Part shown: piece after piece, positions 33,448-36,756 of the stretch
Position numbering within the stretch: position 1 is the stretch's first letter
How the letters are laid out: each line of letters opens with the position of its first letter
Origin: Thermoproteota archaeon
GTDB taxonomy: Archaea; Korarchaeota; Korarchaeia; Korarchaeales; Korarchaeaceae
Length of the DNA: 36,756 nt
Reading direction: 5' to 3'
Assembly (NCBI GenBank): GCA_027061785.1
Contig: JAMOVA010000078.1
Location: 1-36,756 of the forward strand
Made by a program: the position numbers and the translations under genes
The notes under the pieces: model-generated
The model's database searches: none
What the model saw: only the letters and a program-made list of their open reading frames with translations
Told to the model about the DNA's origin: nothing

Positions 33448-34253
33448 GCTACAAGGCCTTCCCGAGGAGAAACGAGCTTGTTGTCGGTACTGTGAAGAGA
33501 GTAGAGGACCATGGAGTGATAGTAGAGCTAGATGAGTATGAGGGACTCGAAGCCTACATCCCCCGGAGTCACGTGGCCTCGGGAAGGATAAAGGACATTA
33601 GAGATTTCGTAAAGGAAGGAGATAAGATAGTAGGCAGGGTCATCAGGGCCAACAGGAAGCTAGGGCAGGTTGATCTCTCCCTCAGGTACGTCAGCGAGGA
33701 GCAGAAGAAGAGGAAGCTGGAAGAATGGAAAGAAAGAGTTAGGGTGATCTCTCTGATTAAGCTGGCCGCTCAGAGAGCCGGTTTCCCCGATCCAGAAGCA
33801 ATTGCCAAGGACTCGTGGATGAAGCTTGCCGACTACTACAGGAGCCCCATGGAGGCCCTGGAGGACGTGTTATATGAGGGAGTCGAACCCCTCTTGAAGG
33901 CGGGGTTAGATGAAAGGTTAGCTAAAAAGCTGGAGGAGATAGTGAAGGTTCAGATAAAGCCGCCCATCTACATAAAGAACATAGTGGTGAAGCTCGTCTC
34001 CTACGCCCATGATGGAATAGAGAGGATTAAGAAGGCTCTACTGAGGGGACTCTCTACCCCGAAGACTGAAGGCGTTGAGGTAGACATATACACGGCTGGG
34101 GCGCCTAGGTACATAATCTCGATACGCTCCCAAGACCCGAAGCTGGTGAGGAGGATGTCTACTTACATAATCAAGGCCATCTCCAAGGAGCTAGGGGATA
34201 CAGAGATTTTCGAAGTCGTGGAAGAGAAGGAGTACAGGAAGAGACTGGCATAA
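33444..34253 (+). CDS. aif2a: Translation initiation factor aIF2 subunit alpha
   Basis: Alpha subunit of the heterotrimeric factor that brings Met-tRNAi to the small ribosomal subunit. The 269-residue protein has the S1-type OB domain at about 12-84 (ELVVGTVKRVEDHGVIVELD, EAYIPRSHVASGRIKDI, VGRVIRANRKLGQVDLSLRY). A helical domain and the C-terminal alpha/beta domain follow. The last ends in GVEVDIYTAGAPRYIISIRS and EIFEVVEEKEYRK. The start is GTG overlapping the rps27e stop. nop10 follows 78 bases downstream. Confidence 0.96.
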   Translation: MSYKAFPRRNELVVGTVKRVEDHGVIVELDEYEGLEAYIPRSHVASGRIKDIRDFVKEGDKIVGRVIRANRKLGQVDLSLRYVSEEQKKRKLEEWKERVRVISLIKLAAQRAGFPDPEAIAKDSWMKLADYYRSPMEALEDVLYEGVEPLLKAGLDERLAKKLEEIVKVQIKPPIYIKNIVVKLVSYAHDGIERIKKALLRGLSTPKTEGVEVDIYTAGAPRYIISIRSQDPKLVRRMSTYIIKAISKELGDTEIFEVVEEKEYRKRLA

Positions 34254-34331
34254 ATTGGCTGTAAGCGTGGTTAAGTGACGAGCGCAGGTTACCATTATCT
34301 CGATTTCATCCCTTTCAAGGGAGGGTATTCC

Positions 34332-34472
34332 ATGTCCCATCCTAGTAGTATGAGGAGGTGTCCTCGCTGCTGGAGATACACTTTCAGGGACAGGTGTCCG
34401 GTGTGCGGGGAGGAGACAGTCGATCCTCATCCGAAACCATTCTCTCCCCCGAGGTCGCTCCTGAACTCTTAG
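34332..34472 (+). CDS. nop10: H/ACA RNP protein Nop10, short C-terminus
   Basis: Nop10 binds Cbf5 in H/ACA pseudouridylation RNPs. From ATG 34332, preceded by GGGAGGGT six bases away, the product has 46 residues. The zinc ribbon is intact: Cys10-X2-Cys13 and Cys22-X2-Cys25, with RYTFRDRCPVCGEET and the following PHPKPFSP linker. After that linker the usual DxYGxYRR-type helix is replaced by PRSLLNS and a stop. I checked the other frames downstream by eye and saw no displaced helix. Position after aIF2-alpha matches the conserved archaeal order. Confidence 0.85.
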   Translation: MSHPSSMRRCPRCWRYTFRDRCPVCGEETVDPHPKPFSPPRSLLNS

Positions 34473-34510
34473 TCGAGGAGCTATGGAATATACGTCATAT
34501 GTCTACATAA

Positions 34511-34530
34511 GGTTCTTTAATTAAAATTTT
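34511..34530 (+). terminator. Possible T-rich terminator after nop10
   Basis: GGTTCTTTAATTAAAATTTT, about 40 bases after the nop10 stop, has two short T runs on the plus strand, the kind of signal archaeal RNAP uses to stop. No GC hairpin precedes it. Weak evidence. Confidence 0.35.
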
Positions 34531-34680
34531 CAGAGACTTAATTACTGGAAATTAAACTAATAGCGCATTATCTCAATGAGAAAGAAATTGAAGGATTTCT
34601 AGTATATAGCTAATTTCTTGCTTTGAGGAATCCTTTATGAGCTCTCTCGCGACTTCATTATGATCATGGGGAAGCTAGCG

Positions 34681-34693
34681 CTGTTAGTAACAG
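34681..34693. promoter_or_regulatory. 13-base palindrome, operator-like
   Basis: CTGTTA-G-TAACAG is a perfect inverted repeat with a one-base centre. It lies about 100 bases upstream of the S-layer TATA box. Its size suits a dimeric helix-turn-helix regulator; no binding protein is known. Confidence 0.4.
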
Positions 34694-34748
34694 ATAAGAC
34701 TAGTCCAAACATCCCTAAATTTCAAGGAGCTTGCTAGCTCCCCTCTAT

Positions 34749-34773
34749 CAACGTTGTGCAACGTTGTGCAACG
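34749..34773. repeat. Tandem 10-base repeats with palindromic core
   Basis: Two exact copies of CAACGTTGTG (34749-34758 and 34759-34768) followed by a partial third, CAACG. The core CAACGTTG is self-complementary. The repeat period is close to one helical turn, and the tract ends about 17 bases before the TATA box of the S-layer gene, where an activator or repressor would act. Confidence 0.7.
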
Positions 34774-34790
34774 GTTACGATGACAATAAT

Positions 34791-34798
34791 TTTATAAG
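34791..34798 (+). promoter_or_regulatory. TATA box of the S-layer gene
   Basis: TTTATAAG within AATAATTTTATAAGCC. Transcription about 26 bases on would start near 34820, exactly at the left arm of the leader hairpin, giving a leader of about 37 bases. Confidence 0.65.
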
Positions 34799-34819
34799 CC
34801 TCCTTCCATCGACCCTCAG

Positions 34820-34846
34820 CCCCTTGCCACATGAAGTGGCATGGGG
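34820..34846 (+). promoter_or_regulatory. 5' leader hairpin over the S-layer ribosome-binding site
   Basis: CCCC (34820-34823) pairs with GGGG (34843-34846). After one T-T mismatch, TGCCAC (34825-34830) pairs with GTGGCA (34836-34841), leaving loop ATGAA. The right arm includes the first bases of the ribosome-binding site GGAGGTG (34845-34851), which stands five bases before the ATG at 34857. Confidence 0.6.
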
Positions 34847-34860
34847 AGGTGTTACTATGA
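34831..34860 (+). other. Nine-codon upstream ORF overlapping the S-layer start
   Basis: ATG at 34831 lies in the hairpin loop and opens MKWHGEVLL. The TGA stop (34858-34860) overlaps the S-layer ATG as ATGA. It could couple or regulate translation, or be chance. It contains the main gene's ribosome-binding site. Confidence 0.35.
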
Positions 34861-36756
34861 AGAAGGCATACATAATAGCAGCCTTGGTAGTGCTGCTGGG
34901 AGCCAGTCTGCTCCCTGCTATGGCCTACCCGATCCATATGTTCCCGCAGCCCTTCGTGAAGGATGGAACCATTGACTATGACTTCGACGGCATGCCCGAC
35001 ATAGCCATCATACTCGGCAGCAAGGCCGCTCCCGAGGACGTCCTCGGCGCCACCCTCATAGCTGCCAAGATAGCTTCACACCTATACTATACCAATGCTA
35101 TGTGGGTTGACGCCAAGCACGCCGCTGCCAACGGCATAACCCTCTACCATGGCAGCTTCACCGCTGAGGCTTACGGTCACAGGTACCAGGCTCTCGACCT
35201 CGTCGGTACCTGGTCCGAGTACGATGGTGATGACACCACCAACGACTTCTTGGGCTTCCTCTGGAGCTGGAACTGGGGCGCTACCCCTGATCCCTTCGAC
35301 AAGATCTATCCACTGCACGATGGCTACGTGTTTGTGCCCTCTGGCGTGAAGAGCGACCAGAACCCGACCCAGATAACCTACTCCGTGGGTCTGCAGGTTG
35401 ACCCCGACGAGCTGAAGGAGTGGGTGGTCTTCGCTCCTAACTACTTCCCGCCCGCTTACACCGACAATGAGAAGAGCATATACGCTACCAACCTCGACTT
35501 CGACTGCTCCGGGCTCTTCACCTTCAGCTACGATGCTTGGGACACCACCAAGGACTACACTCCTGTGGCTGGCCCGATAACCTACACTTGGGCTCACGGT
35601 GGGTTCTACTTCATACACCCGCTGAACCCGATAGACGTCAAGCAGGGTACCGAGATAACCCTGCCGTGGATGGGTTACAAGCTCGTGGCTGAGACCGTGG
35701 AGGTTGACGAGCCCAACACCTACAGCGTGGGCTTCATAGCCTACAAGATAGGGACCGACACTCCTGTGGACTACTTCCACATAGAGAACAGCATCGGAGT
35801 GCCTCAGGACAACGACCCTGCCAGCTTCCAGAAGTTCCTGTACAGCATGATCCACAGGGACATATACATACTAGCTGACATAAACGGAGACGGTGTGGTC
35901 TCCGACAACGAGAGGCTGGTGCCCTACTTCGGTATAACCGTGAGGGACGTTGATGAGGTCCTCCAGACCGTCACCATGGACTTCTACTCACTGGTGCTCG
36001 CTCCGAACATCTATCCTGGTCACGGTGAGTCCTCTGTCACCTCTGGCGATGCCGCTTATGACTGGACCAACACCAAGTGGTTCTTCGACAGCACCTACGG
36101 ATGGCCGCACCCCGCTGGTAGCGACTACGCCGATGCTGCTGACTCCACTGTAGGAAGCAAGAATGTTGATGTGATACTCGAGCTCTCCACCTACCCGGAC
36201 AGCACCGGTCCTAGGGTCTTCGCTGGAGGCAACATGGGTCTTGTTGCCGGTGGTGATGTCGCTGCCGCTCCGAGCAAGTTCAACGAGTCCAAGGGTTACA
36301 TAGTTGATGAGCAGACCGTCTTCGGTCCGTGGCTCGAGGATCTCGCCGAGGATGAGGCCTTCCTCGGTATAAGCGGCTACTACAAGTCCGAGGACAGCAG
36401 CGATGTGGTCTGGTACATGGTGGTGAAGTCCGGCACCCTTGGAGCCACGCTCTTCACTCAGAACGAGACTGGCTGGTATGAGCCTCTCAACGACGACGGC
36501 CACCTCGTGGTCGGCGGCAAGGACTACTGGTTCACCAGCGTGGTGAGCAAGCAGCTCGTATCTGGACAGGAGTGCCCTGCTCTGCCGCCGGGAATAGCCG
36601 GTGAGTACTGTGGACCTGCCTGTGGACCGACTTGGGGTCTCTACGAGTTCAAGCAGGGCGACGAGATAATGAAGGACCTCGAGTGCAAGGCCTTCGCTGA
36701 GCCCGACACGCTGTTCGGACAGACCTCCGACCAGGATGGAACCTGCGGCAAGTACC
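34857..36756 (+). CDS. S-layer-like surface protein, 3' truncated by window edge
   Basis: The open frame runs to the window end, with 633 codons visible and no stop. A signal peptide occupies about residues 1-23 (MKKAYIIAALVVLLGASLLP, then AMA). The mature N-terminus reads DYDFDGMPDIAIILGSKAAP and then EDVLGATLIAAKIASHLYY. This resembles the conserved N-terminal module of archaeal S-layer proteins (GSxAAxxDVxxAxxIAAKI). A perfect EF-hand-type loop, DINGDGVVSDNE, is at residues 341-352, suggesting calcium binding. Cysteines cluster near the visible end (QEC, EYCGPACGP, LECK, GTCGK). Codon use is strongly biased to C- and T-ending favoured codons. With a strong promoter and leader hairpin, high expression is expected. 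The name is a family-level call. Confidence 0.8.
   Translation, partial: MKKAYIIAALVVLLGASLLPAMAYPIHMFPQPFVKDGTIDYDFDGMPDIAIILGSKAAPEDVLGATLIAAKIASHLYYTNAMWVDAKHAAANGITLYHGSFTAEAYGHRYQALDLVGTWSEYDGDDTTNDFLGFLWSWNWGATPDPFDKIYPLHDGYVFVPSGVKSDQNPTQITYSVGLQVDPDELKEWVVFAPNYFPPAYTDNEKSIYATNLDFDCSGLFTFSYDAWDTTKDYTPVAGPITYTWAHGGFYFIHPLNPIDVKQGTEITLPWMGYKLVAETVEVDEPNTYSVGFIAYKIGTDTPVDYFHIENSIGVPQDNDPASFQKFLYSMIHRDIYILADINGDGVVSDNERLVPYFGITVRDVDEVLQTVTMDFYSLVLAPNIYPGHGESSVTSGDAAYDWTNTKWFFDSTYGWPHPAGSDYADAADSTVGSKNVDVILELSTYPDSTGPRVFAGGNMGLVAGGDVAAAPSKFNESKGYIVDEQTVFGPWLEDLAEDEAFLGISGYYKSEDSSDVVWYMVVKSGTLGATLFTQNETGWYEPLNDDGHLVVGGKDYWFTSVVSKQLVSGQECPALPPGIAGEYCGPACGPTWGLYEFKQGDEIMKDLECKAFAEPDTLFGQTSDQDGTCGKY

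Larger units (their letters stand above)
34473..34856. other. Long AT-rich intergenic region before the S-layer gene
   Basis: The only gap over 300 bases. It holds an AT-rich stretch (34511-34620), a 13-base perfect palindrome, a small hairpin GGAGC-TTGCTA-GCTCC (34726-34741) and tandem 10-base repeats. A TATA box and a hairpin leader with a nine-codon upstream ORF follow. I found no tRNA or supported protein gene in it. Confidence 0.8.

Noticed and set aside
34430-34480. Frameshift as the cause of the short nop10
   Set aside because: Neither alternative frame continues with the expected DxYGxYRR helix before reaching a stop.
34660-34740. A 26-codon ORF (MIMGKLALLV...) in the intergenic region
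   Set aside because: No ribosome-binding site, no family similarity and a size expected by chance.
34749-34773. Short tandem repeats as a CRISPR array
   Set aside because: Only two full 10-base units with no spacers; far too short for CRISPR repeats.
34473-34856. A tRNA or small structured RNA gene in the long gap
   Set aside because: No cloverleaf, T-loop GTTCRA or C/D-box guide pattern was visible; only short hairpins.

Overview
The window is chromosomal DNA from an archaeon and is almost wholly protein coding. Gene content points to the TACK group, outside the classical Crenarchaeota, and I favour a Korarchaeota-like lineage. It has D-family DNA polymerase, which Crenarchaeota lack. It also has ribosomal protein S30e and an Elf1-type elongation factor, which Euryarchaeota usually lack. 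RpoA is a single unsplit A'+A'' polypeptide and RpoB is undivided. Arginine codons are mostly AGG and many genes start with TTG or GTG. The assignment rests on gene content read by eye, not on a phylogeny.

Layout. 1-4.8 kb: the end of a thermosome subunit, a DUF4330-like membrane-anchored protein and two tandem multi-spanning proteins resembling oligosaccharide repeat-unit polymerases. 4.8-5.75 kb: rps8e-srp19-gar1. 5.7-9.4 kb: a THEP1-type NTPase divergent from trm1, then fibrillarin, nop5 and a 55-residue S30e gene on the minus strand. 9.46-11.5 kb: a COG2433/DUF460 RuvC-like protein, divergent from a glycosylation-sequon-rich membrane-anchored exoprotein followed by glmS. 14.7-24.7 kb, minus strand: the transcription-translation operon rpoH-rpoB-rpoA-rpl30e-nusA-rps12-rps7, followed by a separate Sm-like gene. 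24.8-25.7 kb: an isolated 2-oxoacid oxidoreductase gamma subunit and elf1. 25.7-33 kb: a replication island, polD large subunit, a small OB-fold protein, pcna, priL, priS and a GINS subunit. It runs directly into rpl44e-rps27e-aif2a-nop10. 34.47-34.86 kb: the only long intergenic region, holding regulatory-looking repeats and a structured leader. 34.86 kb to the end: the first 633 codons of an S-layer-like protein.

How it fits together. Most of the window is information processing. RNA polymerase is co-ordered with its elongation factor and ribosomal proteins. Box C/D (fibrillarin, Nop5) and box H/ACA (Gar1, Nop10) RNA-modification proteins sit among ribosomal genes, and the replisome core is nearly contiguous. 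Cell-envelope genes (polymerase-like membrane proteins, exoprotein plus GlmS, S-layer) lie between these blocks.

The points most worth checking are: a probable non-canonical ATT start for nusA; unusual bridge-helix and trigger-loop sequence in unsplit RpoA; an uncharacterised OB-fold gene between polD and pcna; a long lysine-rich tail on RpoH; and the S-layer control region, with tandem palindromic repeats, a 5' hairpin and an overlapping nine-codon upstream ORF. I saw no CRISPR array, insertion sequence, tRNA or rRNA.
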